This document shows positions 1-7,436 of a stretch of 10,770 bases of DNA, piece after piece. The stretch is taken from contig JAICJJ010000044.1 of assembly GCA_025928535.1 (NCBI GenBank), positions 1-10,770 on the forward strand. The letters run 5' to 3'. A program made the translations under genes and the position numbers. The DNA comes from Thermomicrobiales bacterium. Its GTDB lineage: Bacteria > Chloroflexota > Chloroflexia > Thermomicrobiales > UBA6265. The notes under the pieces were generated by a model. It worked only from the letters and a program-made list of their open reading frames with translations. It ran no database searches and had not been told where the DNA came from. Position 1 is the stretch's first letter. Every line of letters begins with the position of its first letter.

Positions 1-1133
1 GACCGCAGCGCCTGCGCTACATCGCGCTGAACAAGCCGAGCGGCTACATCACGACCACGAGCGACCAACGCGGGCGCTCGACCGTGCTCGATCTCGTCGA
101 CGTGCCGGAGCGCGTCTATCCCGTCGGCCGGCTCGACCGAGACACCGACGGATTGCTCCTGCTCACCAACGACGGCGACGTCGCGAACCGGGTCATGCAC
201 CCGCGCTACGGCTTGACGAAGGAATACAACATCCTGACGACCGGCCGGCCGCCGGAATGGGCGCTGGAGCGGGTCCGGCGCGGCATCGTCGTCGATGGCA
301 AGCGCGTCCAGCCCGAGACGTTCCGGATTTTGCGGGAAACGCACGGCGGCGTGATCCTGACGATGACGATTCACGAAGGAATGAATCGTGTCGTCCGCAA
401 GATGATGGACGAAGCCGGCATTCCGGTCGCCCGGCTGCGGCGCGTCCGCATCGGCCCGCTGTCGGTGGCGGGGATTCCGGTCGGAGCGTGGCGCGACCTC
501 ACGTCGGGGGAATTGGGCTCCCTGCTCGAGGCCGTCCGACTGCACGAACCGGAGCAATCCGACGAGACGACCACGAGCGGACGCTCGCCTGTCATCCGCC
601 CGGATCGTGGACGCCGGCTTCGGGCGACATCCTTGACGACGCAACCGCAACAGCGCGCTCGGCGGGACGAGCCAAAGTCGACCTCGACGCCGAACCGCGC
701 TGGTCCCAGAACGCGTCGCGATGGCGGAAGACGCGACCCGGCTCCGGACCACAATGCCGCCGAGTCTCGCTCCGAGTCTCGCGAACGCGACCGCTCGGCG
801 GCCAACTCCGGACGCGGGTTTGGCGGTCGGCGCGGTCGTTCGGCCGGTCAACCCGGTCGGAACGCGGCGCCGCCGTCGCCCGCGCGCCCGCAACCGACCG
901 ACGACCGGCCGCGGCAGCCAAAGCGCAAGGACGTGCGCGAGGAGCAGGTCGAGCGCCCCCCTCGTCGCGCTGAGGCTCCCGACGCTGCGTCTCGCTCCGG
1001 AGGCAAAGCGCGACGACGCGGCAAACCGCACGCGCCGCAACCACCGACGCCCACGCGCCGACGCGTCCGCGATCAGCGTGCTGCGAACGACGACCAGCCG
1101 CAAACCAATCGGACTGACGATGACCGATCATGA
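1..1133 (+). CDS. RsuA/RluB-family pseudouridine synthase, 5' end outside the window
   Basis: This enzyme isomerises a specific uridine in structured RNA, in this family mostly 16S or 23S rRNA, to pseudouridine. The visible part reads in frame from base 3 for 376 residues to a TGA. The N-terminal start, and the S4 RNA-binding domain usual in the family, lie upstream. Seen: the catalytic block GRLDRDTDGLLLLTNDGD, with the expected nucleophile Asp at visible residue 45, the following HPRYGLTKEY segment, and the late motif EGMNRVVRKMM (usually EGxNRxVRRM). The catalytic domain ends near visible residue 180. A tail of about 195 residues follows, very rich in Arg, Pro, Asp and Ala, and probably disordered. 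The gene's last 14 bases overlap the cmk start. Whether it acts like RsuA, RluB, RluE or RluF cannot be decided from this fragment, so no symbol is given. The family call is firm. Confidence 0.9.
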   Translation, partial: PQRLRYIALNKPSGYITTTSDQRGRSTVLDLVDVPERVYPVGRLDRDTDGLLLLTNDGDVANRVMHPRYGLTKEYNILTTGRPPEWALERVRRGIVVDGKRVQPETFRILRETHGGVILTMTIHEGMNRVVRKMMDEAGIPVARLRRVRIGPLSVAGIPVGAWRDLTSGELGSLLEAVRLHEPEQSDETTTSGRSPVIRPDRGRRLRATSLTTQPQQRARRDEPKSTSTPNRAGPRTRRDGGRRDPAPDHNAAESRSESRERDRSAANSGRGFGGRRGRSAGQPGRNAAPPSPARPQPTDDRPRQPKRKDVREEQVERPPRRAEAPDAASRSGGKARRRGKPHAPQPPTPTRRRVRDQRAANDDQPQTNRTDDDRS

Positions 1134-1836
1134 CGAGGTGGTCGCGATCGACGGTCCGGCGGCCGCCGGCAAATCGACCGTGGCCCGGATGCTGGCGGAC
1201 CGACTCGGGGCGATGCTGTTCGACACCGGGACGCTCTATCGCGCGTTGACGCTCGAAGCGCGGCGGGAAGGCGTGTCGCCGGCCAATGGACGCGCCCTCG
1301 CCCGGCTCGCGACATCGCGTCATCTCGACATCGTGCCGCCGTCTTCACGCGACGGCCGTCTCTACGATGTCCTGCTCGACGGCGAAGATGTCACCTGGGC
1401 GATTCGCGATCCCGACGTGGAAGCCGATGTGTCCGAGGTCGCGGCGCATCCCGAGGTGCGTCAGGCGTTGCTTGCGCCGCAGCGCCGCATCGCGACCGGC
1501 CGGGTCGTCATCGTCGGTCGCGACATTGGGTCGATCGTCGTGCCCGACGCGGGCGTCAAAGTGTTCCTTCAGGCCAGTCTGCAGGAACGCGCCCGTCGTC
1601 GCCTCCGCGAACTCGAAGGTCGTGGTCTCCCGGCCAATCTCGAAGCGATCAAGCGTGACCTGGAACGGCGCGACGAGATCGACAGCAACCGACGCGCGGC
1701 GCCGCTGCGGATTCCCGAGGGGGCGCTGGTCATCGACACCGACGGCATGGACGTCGAAGCGGTGGTCGATCTGCTCGAACGCCGGGTGCGCGAGCGGTGG
1801 CGCGAGTTGTCCTCGGCGGATCGCGCACGCCGGTGA
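1120..1836 (+). CDS. cmk: Cytidylate (CMP/dCMP) kinase
   Basis: Transfers the gamma-phosphate of ATP to CMP or dCMP, making CDP/dCDP for nucleic acid and phospholipid precursor synthesis; cytosolic. The 238-residue product has the usual length of about 220-240. Seen: P-loop GPAAAGKST at residues 12-20, the substrate motif FDTGTLYRALT at about 34-44, GRDIG at 133-137 followed by VPDAGVKVFLQAS, and a lid-like RRDEIDSNR segment at 183-191. The start is the ATG at 1120, because homology begins a few residues later (VVAIDGPAAAGKS). The same frame stays open for 400 bases upstream, but that translation is not protein-like. The start overlaps the preceding gene by 14 bp, and its stop overlaps the plsC GTG, which points to translational coupling. 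The cmk-plsC pairing is common in bacteria. Confidence 0.96.
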   Translation: MTDHDEVVAIDGPAAAGKSTVARMLADRLGAMLFDTGTLYRALTLEARREGVSPANGRALARLATSRHLDIVPPSSRDGRLYDVLLDGEDVTWAIRDPDVEADVSEVAAHPEVRQALLAPQRRIATGRVVIVGRDIGSIVVPDAGVKVFLQASLQERARRRLRELEGRGLPANLEAIKRDLERRDEIDSNRRAAPLRIPEGALVIDTDGMDVEAVVDLLERRVRERWRELSSADRARR

Positions 1837-2579
1837 CGGCGCGTTTGAAGGCGATCGACTGGCGCTCGGCGCCGTTGATTCGCACGCTCTGGCCGCTGCC
1901 GCGCTGGCTCGTCCGCACCACCGCGTTGCCGCTGCTCGCGGCCACGATCCGGCTCAGGATCGTCGGCCTCGAACATGTTCCCGCAGCCGGGCCGTTGGTT
2001 GTGGCGTCGAATCATCTGCACAACGCCGATCCGATCCTCGTCGGGCTGGCGATGCCGCGGCCGATTCATTTCATGGCCAAACGCGAATTGTTCGCGAACC
2101 CGGCGCTGGGGTGGATGATGCGAAGAGCCGGCGCTTTTCCGGTCGATCGCGGTCGTGCCGACCGATCGGCGATCCGCGTCGCGGAGCAACGCCTGCGCCG
2201 GGGCGTCGCCGTCGGCCTCTTTCCCGAGGGAACGCGCTCGGAGACCGCGTCGCTGCAACCGGCTCACGCCGGGGTGGGGCTGGTCGCCGTGCGTTCAGGC
2301 GCCCCGATCTTGCCCGTCGCGATCACGGGAACCGAGCGGCTGCCGTTCAATGGCGCCAAAGCACAGTCAGGGGGTCCCGGTTGCCGGCGCCGCCCGCTAC
2401 GGGTCACGATCCGGATCGGCGAGCCATTTGCGCTGCCGACTCGCGCCGACGGCCGCCCGCTGTCCTCGGCGGCGGCGACCGACGCGATCATGGAGAGGAT
2501 CAGCCAGTTGCTTCCTCCCGAATATCGTGCCGTCAGGAGCGGTCCCGAACCAATAGCAGCGAATTTCGACGTCGCCTGA
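1833..2579 (+). CDS. plsC: 1-acyl-sn-glycerol-3-phosphate acyltransferase (PlsC family)
   Basis: Expected to acylate lysophosphatidic acid to phosphatidic acid at the inner face of the membrane, the second acyl step of phospholipid synthesis. Seen in the 248-residue product: the catalytic HX4D motif NHLHNAD (His61, Asp66), the acceptor-binding FPEGTRS at 130-136, MAKRELFANPALGWMMRRAGAFPVDRG at about 81-107 (given here as a family block), and PVAITGTE further on. A short hydrophobic stretch near residues 26-39 may touch the membrane; there is no signal peptide. The start chosen is GTG 1833, whose GTGA overlaps the cmk TGA by 4 bp. An in-frame GTG at 1797 would add 12 residues and cannot be excluded. 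No strong Shine-Dalgarno precedes either, which fits coupling to cmk. The gene converges on obgE with 8 bp between stops. Acyl substrate specificity is not readable. Confidence 0.92.
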   Translation: MTARLKAIDWRSAPLIRTLWPLPRWLVRTTALPLLAATIRLRIVGLEHVPAAGPLVVASNHLHNADPILVGLAMPRPIHFMAKRELFANPALGWMMRRAGAFPVDRGRADRSAIRVAEQRLRRGVAVGLFPEGTRSETASLQPAHAGVGLVAVRSGAPILPVAITGTERLPFNGAKAQSGGPGCRRRPLRVTIRIGEPFALPTRADGRPLSSAAATDAIMERISQLLPPEYRAVRSGPEPIAANFDVA

Positions 2580-2587
2580 CGCGAGGC

Positions 2588-3898
2588 TCATTCCAGTTCG
2601 TATTCTTCACCCCAGATCAATTCCCGTCCGGCGATATGCACCACGTCGCCTGCTTCGATGCCGAGCCGTTCGAGCTCCTGGCTGATGCCGCTCCGGTCGA
2701 GAACGCGCTGGAATCGATCGGTGCTTTCGTCGATGTCGAAGTTCGTCATTTTCGTGAATCGTTCGATGCCGGCGCCGGTCACCGCAAAGTCATGCTCCGA
2801 AATTCGCTGGGCCTGCCAGGCGCGTTCGTCGGTGTTGTCGATGGTGTAGTGGCGGCGCTCGACGGCTCGCGGCCGTTCCGCTTCCAGCCGTTCGGCTTCC
2901 CGGACGAACGCCGCGACGGCGTTCAGCAGCGCCGGCACGCCCGCGCCTGTCGCCGCCGAGACCGGAAAGGTCTGATACCCCTCACGTTGCAGCGTCGCCT
3001 GCAGCGCCGGCAGCCGTTCCTGCGCTTCCGCAAGGTCGATCTTGTTCAAGGCGACGAGCATCGGCTTGCGCGCCAGTTCTTCGTCGTATTCGGCGAGTTC
3101 GCGATTGATCGTCCGGAAATCGGCGAGCGGATCGCGTCCTTCGAGGCCGCCCGACGCATCGAGGACGTGAACGAGGATCTTCGTGCGTCGTACATGGCGA
3201 AGAAATTCATGGCCGAGGCCGGCGCCCGCCGCCGCGCCTTCGATCAGACCCGGGATATCGGCCACGACGAACGTCTGGCCGCCCAGACCTCCTACTTCGG
3301 CCATGCCGAGATACGGCTGCAACGTCGTGAACGGATAGTCGGCGATCTTCGGCCGGGCCCGCGACACGGCGGAAAGCAGCGTCGACTTGCCGGCGTTCGG
3401 CAGACCGACCAGGCCGACATCGGCGATGAGGCGCAATTCGAGACGAATCCATCGCTCCTCGCCCGGCTCGCCAAGTTCGGCGATGCGCGGCGCCTGATGG
3501 GTCGACGACTTGAAGTGGACGTTGCCGAGCCCGCCTTTGCCGCCGCGAGCGACGATCATCTCTTCGCCCGGTTCGACCAGATCGGCCATCGCGACGCCGC
3601 TTTCGTCGTCGAACACGATCGTTCCCGGCGGAATATCGACGTAGAGCGTCTTGCCGGCGGCGCCATGCCGTTGCTGGCTTCGCCCCGGGCCGCCGCTGTC
3701 CGCCCGAAATTGCGTCGTGTACTGAAACGGGAGGAGGCTCGTCAGATTCGCCTTGACGCGCAGGCGAACGTCGCCGCCGCGGCCGCCGTCGCCGCCGTCC
3801 GGGCCGCCGCGCGGCACATACTTTTCACGCCTGAAGGACGGCGACCCGTTGCCGCCGTCGCCGGCCTTGACGAAGATTCTGGCCCGATCGATCAGCAC
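2588..3898 (-). CDS. obgE: Obg-family GTPase (ObgE/CgtA)
   Basis: A GTPase that binds the 50S ribosomal subunit and links ribosome assembly to growth and stress control. All three Obg parts are visible in the 436-residue product. First is the glycine-rich Obg fold at about 1-160 (KAGDGGNG, PDGGDGGRGGDV, ARGGKGGLGN). Second is the GTPase core, with G1 GLPNAGKST at 165-173, G3 DIPGLIEGA at 214-222, G4 NKID at 285-288 and G5 SAA at 314-316. Third is the C-terminal OCT domain at about 375-436 (DRFQRVLDRSGISQELERLG). The start chosen is GTG 3898, because a clear GGAGG lies 5 bases before it and family homology begins just after (LIDRARIFVKAG). An ATG at 3952 would add 18 poorly conserved residues. 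The rplU-rpmA genes that often precede obg are absent here; rpoD lies 106 bp upstream on the same strand. Confidence 0.96.
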   Translation of the reverse strand: MLIDRARIFVKAGDGGNGSPSFRREKYVPRGGPDGGDGGRGGDVRLRVKANLTSLLPFQYTTQFRADSGGPGRSQQRHGAAGKTLYVDIPPGTIVFDDESGVAMADLVEPGEEMIVARGGKGGLGNVHFKSSTHQAPRIAELGEPGEERWIRLELRLIADVGLVGLPNAGKSTLLSAVSRARPKIADYPFTTLQPYLGMAEVGGLGGQTFVVADIPGLIEGAAAGAGLGHEFLRHVRRTKILVHVLDASGGLEGRDPLADFRTINRELAEYDEELARKPMLVALNKIDLAEAQERLPALQATLQREGYQTFPVSAATGAGVPALLNAVAAFVREAERLEAERPRAVERRHYTIDNTDERAWQAQRISEHDFAVTGAGIERFTKMTNFDIDESTDRFQRVLDRSGISQELERLGIEAGDVVHIAGRELIWGEEYELE

Positions 3899-3903
3899 GA
3901 CGC

Positions 3904-3908
3904 CCTCC
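3904..3908 (-). promoter_or_regulatory. Shine-Dalgarno site of obgE
   Basis: On the minus strand this reads GGAGG within CGGGAGGGCGTC, followed by GTG five bases later. It is one of the strongest ribosome binding sites in the window. It decides the obgE start in favour of GTG 3898 over the upstream ATG 3952. Confidence 0.75.
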
Positions 3909-3928
3909 CGGGCATGCAAACACGACGC

Positions 3929-3944
3929 GACGCAAAGTTGCGTC
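3929..3944 (-). promoter_or_regulatory. Inverted repeat in the obgE leader
   Basis: The 16 bases read GACGCAAAGTTGCGTC on the plus strand: two 7-base arms that pair perfectly around 2 bases, or a 6-bp stem with a 4-base loop in RNA. The repeat lies in the 106-bp gap between rpoD and obgE, about 30 bases before the obgE start. No T-run follows, so it does not look like an intrinsic terminator. It may be an operator or a hairpin at the 5' end of the mRNA. Confidence 0.4.
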
Positions 3945-3954
3945 TCGCACAAAG

Positions 3955-3982
3955 ACTATCGGGCAGGATACGCGGCCCGCAA
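3955..3982 (-). promoter_or_regulatory. Weak promoter-like pair before obgE
   Basis: Minus strand TTGCGG (plus 3977-3982), then 16 bases, then GATAGT (plus 3955-3960). This matches the sigma-70 consensus at 3 of 6 and 4 of 6 positions, so the match is poor. The position would place the transcript start just before the 3929-3944 hairpin. ObgE could equally be transcribed from upstream through rpoD. Confidence 0.2.
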
Positions 3983-4004
3983 GTCGGACCGCTCGCCGGC
4001 GGCT

Positions 4005-5603
4005 CTACTCGAGATAATCCTTGAGTTTCTTCGACCGGCTCGGATGCCGCAATTTCCGCAGCGCCTTCGCCTCGATTTGCCGAATGCGCTCGCGCGTGAC
4101 GCCGAATTCGCGGCCGACTTCCTCCAGCGTCCGGCTTCGCCCGTCTTCGAGGCCGAATCGCATCGCCAGGACCTGTCGTTCGCGATCCGAAAGAGTTCCC
4201 AGCACGTCGTCCATCTGCTCTTTCAGCATCTGACGCGACGCGGCGTCGGCCGGAGCGAGAATCTTGTTGTCTTCGATGAAATCGCCGAGGTTGCTGTCTT
4301 CTTCCTCGCCGATCGGCATGTCGATCGACACCGGCTCTTGCGAAATCTTGATGATCTCCCGCACCCGGTCCGGATCGAGCTGCATTTCGGCGCCGATTTC
4401 TTCCGAGGTCGGTTCGCGACCGAGGTCTTGCTGCAAGCGACGCGACGTGCGGATCAGTCGATTGATGGTCTCGACCATGTGGACCGGAATCCGGATCGTC
4501 CGCGCCTGATCGGCGATGGCGCGGGTGATCGCCTGCCGAATCCACCAGGTCGCGTAGGTGCTGAACTTGAATCCCTTGTGGTGCTGGAACTTCTCGACCG
4601 CGCGAATCAGGCCGAGATTGCCTTCCTGAATCAGGTCGAGCATCGACATGCCGCGGCCGACGTATTTCTTGGCAACCGACACGACCAGCCGCAGGTTGGC
4701 TTCGGTCAAACCGACCTTCGCCCGCGCGCCGTATTCGACGAAATCGTCCCACCGCTTGCGAAGGCGATCGCCCGCTTCGCGCAGCGTCTGCTCGACTGAT
4801 GCGTCCGACGGCCATTCCGCGCCATCGCGCATCATGTTCTGAACGGCGAACGGCAGGAGATCCCATTCGATGACGCGGGTGCGGAGCGATTCCTCCAGTA
4901 CCTCGGGCGAAATCGCCGCCGCCGCGCAGACCCGGCCGATCACCTCTTCGCTCACCTGCGTCAACGGCAGCACGCGCTGAAGGCAAACGCTTTTCGGCGG
5001 CAACTGACGGTCCGGATTCGCTTCCCGGCAGAGCGCCGCCACGAGTGGCCAGCCATCACGAAACGACTGGACGATCGCGCGCCCGAGCAGAACCGGATCG
5101 GTCGGATCGAGTTCCTGCTCCCGCAAGAGCGCCCGCCGCTGGGCGATGTATTCTCCTCGCTCCATCGCCTTGGCGAGTTCGACTTCACGATCGCCCGTGA
5201 GCAGCGGCACCCGGCCGATCTCGCGCAGATACATCCGCACCGGATCGTCAAGGCTGATGCCGCCAATGTCGTAATTGACGGTCTGCAGATCGAGCGAAAC
5301 ATCGTCTTCCGCTTCTTCCGCGGCGACTTCGGCCATCTCGGCCAGCGCCGGCCCGAGCGCCGCGAGGCTGAACTCGTCGAGCACCTCGAGCGCGTTGGCG
5401 TCGCCATTTTCTTCGGTCGCGTCGGCGCCGAGGAGATCGAGATCGGCGTCCGCCGCTGAGCCGGCCGCGTCATCGACCAGACTGAACTCGGATTCGTCCG
5501 CGGCGGATGCGTCGTCCGCGCCGTCGATCGAGAGCGACGCGCCAGGTCCAGGATACGGGCGCGCTCCGCCGCTGATGTCCTCGGGCGTGTTGCGTTCCGC
5601 CAT
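4005..5603 (-). CDS. rpoD: Primary RNA polymerase sigma factor (sigma-70/SigA)
   Basis: Housekeeping sigma factor that directs RNA polymerase to -35/-10 promoters. Seen in the 532-residue product: a low-complexity acidic N-terminus (about 20-105, rich in Asp, Glu and Ala); region 1.2 at about 118-150 ([17 protein letters not shown]); a less conserved stretch at about 150-295; regions 2.1-2.4 at about 301-377 ([52 protein letters not shown]); region 3 at about 378-455; and region 4 at about 466-532 with the helix-turn-helix [20 protein letters not shown]. Full regions 1.2 to 4 plus the acidic start mark a primary rather than an alternative sigma. The start is ATG 5603, the first in-frame ATG; an in-frame TTG at 5786 would add 61 residues that do not look like sigma. 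The ribosome binding site is weak. dnaG, a frequent upstream partner, is absent; lysA lies upstream. Confidence 0.96.
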   Translation of the reverse strand: MAERNTPEDISGGARPYPGPGASLSIDGADDASAADESEFSLVDDAAGSAADADLDLLGADATEENGDANALEVLDEFSLAALGPALAEMAEVAAEEAEDDVSLDLQTVNYDIGGISLDDPVRMYLREIGRVPLLTGDREVELAKAMERGEYIAQRRALLREQELDPTDPVLLGRAIVQSFRDGWPLVAALCREANPDRQLPPKSVCLQRVLPLTQVSEEVIGRVCAAAAISPEVLEESLRTRVIEWDLLPFAVQNMMRDGAEWPSDASVEQTLREAGDRLRKRWDDFVEYGARAKVGLTEANLRLVVSVAKKYVGRGMSMLDLIQEGNLGLIRAVEKFQHHKGFKFSTYATWWIRQAITRAIADQARTIRIPVHMVETINRLIRTSRRLQQDLGREPTSEEIGAEMQLDPDRVREIIKISQEPVSIDMPIGEEEDSNLGDFIEDNKILAPADAASRQMLKEQMDDVLGTLSDRERQVLAMRFGLEDGRSRTLEEVGREFGVTRERIRQIEAKALRKLRHPSRSKKLKDYLE

Positions 5604-5890
5604 CAATCGATCCGACGAGGTATTGGACGTTTTCCGCGGCACTGCCGGCCACCCCTTCAATCGCCGCGCCGGGAGCGCCAGAGCGCTCCGGGCCGGTCCA
5701 ACCGCCGGCGAAATGCTCGACCGATCCAGGTTTGGCAGCGGCAAAGCCGATCGGTCATTCCGGAAGCCTCCATCCGGGTCACGCAACCGGCGCCCGGTGG
5801 GCTCGTTCGACGCATCCGATCCGGTACGGGTTGCATTGGACCGCGCAACGCTACTACGCGGCGGCCCTCTTCGGCAACTCCGTCGTCCAT
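5604..5890 (-). other. lysA-rpoD intergenic region with a hairpin
   Basis: This 287-bp gap contains one clear structure: GGAGCGC-CAGA-GCGCTCC at 5672-5689, a perfect 7-bp stem with a 4-base loop. After one mismatch the stem continues for 3 more bp. No T-run follows on the minus strand, so it is not a standard terminator. I find no convincing -35/-10 pair for rpoD. A 77-codon open frame (5890 down to 5657) begins with ATG directly after the lysA TGA, but its translation is arginine-rich and resembles no family I know. It is therefore not called as a gene. Confidence 0.5.
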
Positions 5891-7210
5891 TCAGCGGGCG
5901 AGCGCCGTTGTCGTCACTTCGGTCGCCAGCATGTCATCGAGCGTTTCCCTCCGACGAAACAGGCGGCTGGTTCCGTCTTGCACCAGAACCGCGGCCGGAC
6001 GCGGCGCCAGATTGTAGTTGCTCGCCATCGCCAGGCAGTAGGCGCCCGCCATGGGCATCGCCAGCAGATCGCCGGGAACGAGCGGCGGCAAGTCGATCGA
6101 TTCGATCAGGAGATCGCCCGATTCGCAATACTTGCCGGCGATCGTGACGGTCTCCATCGTTTCGCCCGCCCCATCCCGGTTGGCGAGCGTCGCCGAATAT
6201 TTGGCGCCATAGAGCGACGGCCGAATATTGTCGGCCATGCCGCCATCGACGGAAATATAGGTGCGGACGCCCGGAATCGCCTTGCGCGCGCCAACGCGAT
6301 AGAGGGCAACGCCCGCCGGACCGACAATTGCTCGTCCCGGCTCGACGATCAGATCCGGGAGCGGCAACGAGCGGCGATTCGCGCCGCTTCGGAGCGCGTC
6401 GGCCGCCACTTGCGCCCATTCGGCGATCGAGACATCGGCGCCGGACGCGTCGTCCGCGACCCCGAAGCCGCCGCCCGGCACGATCGCTTGCGGCTCGATG
6501 CCGAACCGATCCCGAACCGCCGCCGCAAACTCGAGCAGGCGGTCGATCGTGGTCCGCACGAGCGTCGGGTCGAATATTTGCGATCCGATATGCGCGTGAT
6601 AGCCGACCAATTCCAGTCCCGGCGTCGCCGCCACGCGCTCGGCCGCGGCCATCGCCTGCCCCGTTTCGATCGGAAAGCCGAACTTCGAATCGATGGCTCC
6701 CGTCCGCATTTTTGCGTTCGTGTGCGCCGCAATGCCGGGATTGAGCCGCAACAACACCGACGCCGAGGCGCCGAGTTCCGAGACGACCGCCGCCAGCAAC
6801 TCGATTTCGAGGTCGTTGTCGAGCGCGATCAGGCCGACGCCAGCGGCGACCGCGTCGCGCAATTCGTCGGCGCTCTTGTTGTTGCCGTGGAACGTCATCG
6901 CCGCCGGGGGCACGCCGGCGCGCAAACCGGCCGCCAACTCGCCGCCCGAGACGACATCGAGTCCGAGGCCTTCCTCCGCCAGAATGCCGACGATCGTCGG
7001 CGACAACAGGGCCTTGCCGGCATAGATGATTCGCGAATCGGGATATGACGCTCGAAAGGTCGCCTGGATCTCGCGCGCCCGCTGGCGCAAGGTCGCCTCG
7101 TCGAACAGGTAGAGCGGCGTGCCGAATTCCGCGGCAAGGCGCGGCAGCGGCACGCCCCCGGTCGAAAGAGCGCCATCAGGTTCGCGGCGGGTGGTCACGG
7201 GCCAACTCAT
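5891..7210 (-). CDS. lysA: Diaminopimelate decarboxylase
   Basis: PLP enzyme that decarboxylates meso-diaminopimelate to L-lysine, the last step of lysine synthesis; cytosolic. The 439-residue product has the family's usual length (about 420-440). Seen: a TIM-barrel start IIYAGKALL with the expected PLP lysine at 66 (commonly YAxKA); FHGNNKS near 107-113; GYHAHIGSQ at 203-211; the phosphate-binding GGGFG at 246-250; EPGR at 290-293; and the active-site block YCESGD at 361-366, then [12 protein letters not shown] at 389-400. The CESGD motif favours a diaminopimelate over an ornithine or arginine decarboxylase. The start is ATG 7210, with GGAG nine bases upstream. The frame runs open far upstream antisense to the ABC-F gene, but that extension is not coding. 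It heads the minus-strand group ahead of rpoD and is divergent from the ABC-F gene. Confidence 0.95.
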   Translation of the reverse strand: MSWPVTTRREPDGALSTGGVPLPRLAAEFGTPLYLFDEATLRQRAREIQATFRASYPDSRIIYAGKALLSPTIVGILAEEGLGLDVVSGGELAAGLRAGVPPAAMTFHGNNKSADELRDAVAAGVGLIALDNDLEIELLAAVVSELGASASVLLRLNPGIAAHTNAKMRTGAIDSKFGFPIETGQAMAAAERVAATPGLELVGYHAHIGSQIFDPTLVRTTIDRLLEFAAAVRDRFGIEPQAIVPGGGFGVADDASGADVSIAEWAQVAADALRSGANRRSLPLPDLIVEPGRAIVGPAGVALYRVGARKAIPGVRTYISVDGGMADNIRPSLYGAKYSATLANRDGAGETMETVTIAGKYCESGDLLIESIDLPPLVPGDLLAMPMAGAYCLAMASNYNLAPRPAAVLVQDGTSRLFRRRETLDDMLATEVTTTALAR

Positions 7211-7219
7211 CGCATTCGA

Positions 7220-7223
7220 CTCC
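7220..7223 (-). promoter_or_regulatory. Shine-Dalgarno site of lysA
   Basis: Minus strand GGAG in CCCGGAGTCGAATGCG, nine bases before ATG 7210. It fixes the lysA start, since the open frame itself continues upstream without a stop. Another ATG at 7215 is out of frame. Confidence 0.6.
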
Positions 7224-7275
7224 GGGACGACACGAGGCAATTTGACGGCATTGAATGTCGGGAGCGGATCGTCCC

Positions 7276-7300
7276 ATCCCTCGGCGGGATTTGAACCCGC
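7276..7300 (-). other. tRNA 3'-end-like segment (T-arm look-alike)
   Basis: On the minus strand a 5-bp stem GCGGG/CCCGC encloses the 7-base loop TTCAAAT, exactly the T-arm pattern of tRNA (T54-T55-C56-A57-A58). It is followed by CGAGGGA, the right length for an acceptor 3' strand, then T. No CCA follows. The matching 5' acceptor TCCCTCG, a D-arm and an anticodon arm are not found in the 150 bases upstream. It is therefore a tRNA fragment or mimic rather than a tRNA gene. If lysA starts transcription near 7318, this hairpin lies in the lysA leader. Confidence 0.45.
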
Positions 7301-7324
7301 GCCCGCCCCCGCGGTTGTCGCCAT

Positions 7325-7353
7325 AGTGTACGTACACCCCACGCACGACGCAA
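7325..7353 (-). promoter_or_regulatory. Candidate lysA promoter overlapped by a palindrome
   Basis: Minus strand TTGCGT (plus 7348-7353), a 17-base spacer, then TACACT (plus 7325-7330). Hexamer matches to the sigma-70 consensus are only 3 of 6 and 4 of 6, but the spacing is ideal and the location suits lysA, with a leader of about 108 bases. The -10 element lies inside the palindrome at 7326-7337. Confidence 0.35.
7326..7337. repeat. 12-bp perfect palindrome, possible operator
   Basis: GTGTACGTACAC reads the same on both strands. It lies in the divergent intergenic region and covers the candidate lysA -10 element, a classic place for a dimeric repressor. I do not recognise it as the site of a specific regulator. 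Confidence 0.4.
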
Positions 7354-7358
7354 CGTCA

Positions 7359-7407
7359 GCGGCCGTTCCATGTCGGCCGCGAGCCCGGGCGGCCCGTCGG
7401 GTCGCCC
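7359..7407. repeat. Two adjacent GC-rich inverted repeats
   Basis: The first is GCGGCCG, 8 bases, CGGCCGC (7359-7380). The second, 7387-7407, pairs GGGCG with CGCCC and CCC with GGG around a G-T wobble, giving a 9-pair stem with a 3-base loop. They lie upstream of the ABC-F gene's possible -10 and beyond the lysA candidate promoter. They may be operators or part of a structured transcript; in GC-rich DNA some such pairing occurs by chance. Confidence 0.3.
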
Positions 7408-7421
7408 AGCGTCCAGGCCCG

Positions 7422-7427
7422 TATACT
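7422..7427 (+). promoter_or_regulatory. -10-like element for the ABC-F operon
   Basis: TATACT matches the sigma-70 -10 consensus at 5 of 6 positions, rare in this GC-rich sequence, and lies 75 bases before the ABC-F start. No acceptable -35 is seen 16-18 bases upstream, and no extended -10 TG. This is a tentative call. Confidence 0.3.
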
Positions 7428-7436
7428 TGCTCAGGT

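Noticed and set aside
721..1119. Upstream extension of the cmk frame by 133 codons
   Set aside because: CMP kinase homology starts at the ATG at 1120. The extension is low-complexity and lies inside the tail of the pseudouridine synthase.
1286..4024. A 912-codon plus-strand open frame over cmk, plsC and antisense to obgE
   Set aside because: It crosses three genes with strong motifs in other frames and shows no family motif of its own.
7276..7400. Complete tRNA gene on the minus strand
   Set aside because: The T-arm is perfect, but no matching 5' acceptor strand, D-arm or anticodon arm can be placed upstream.
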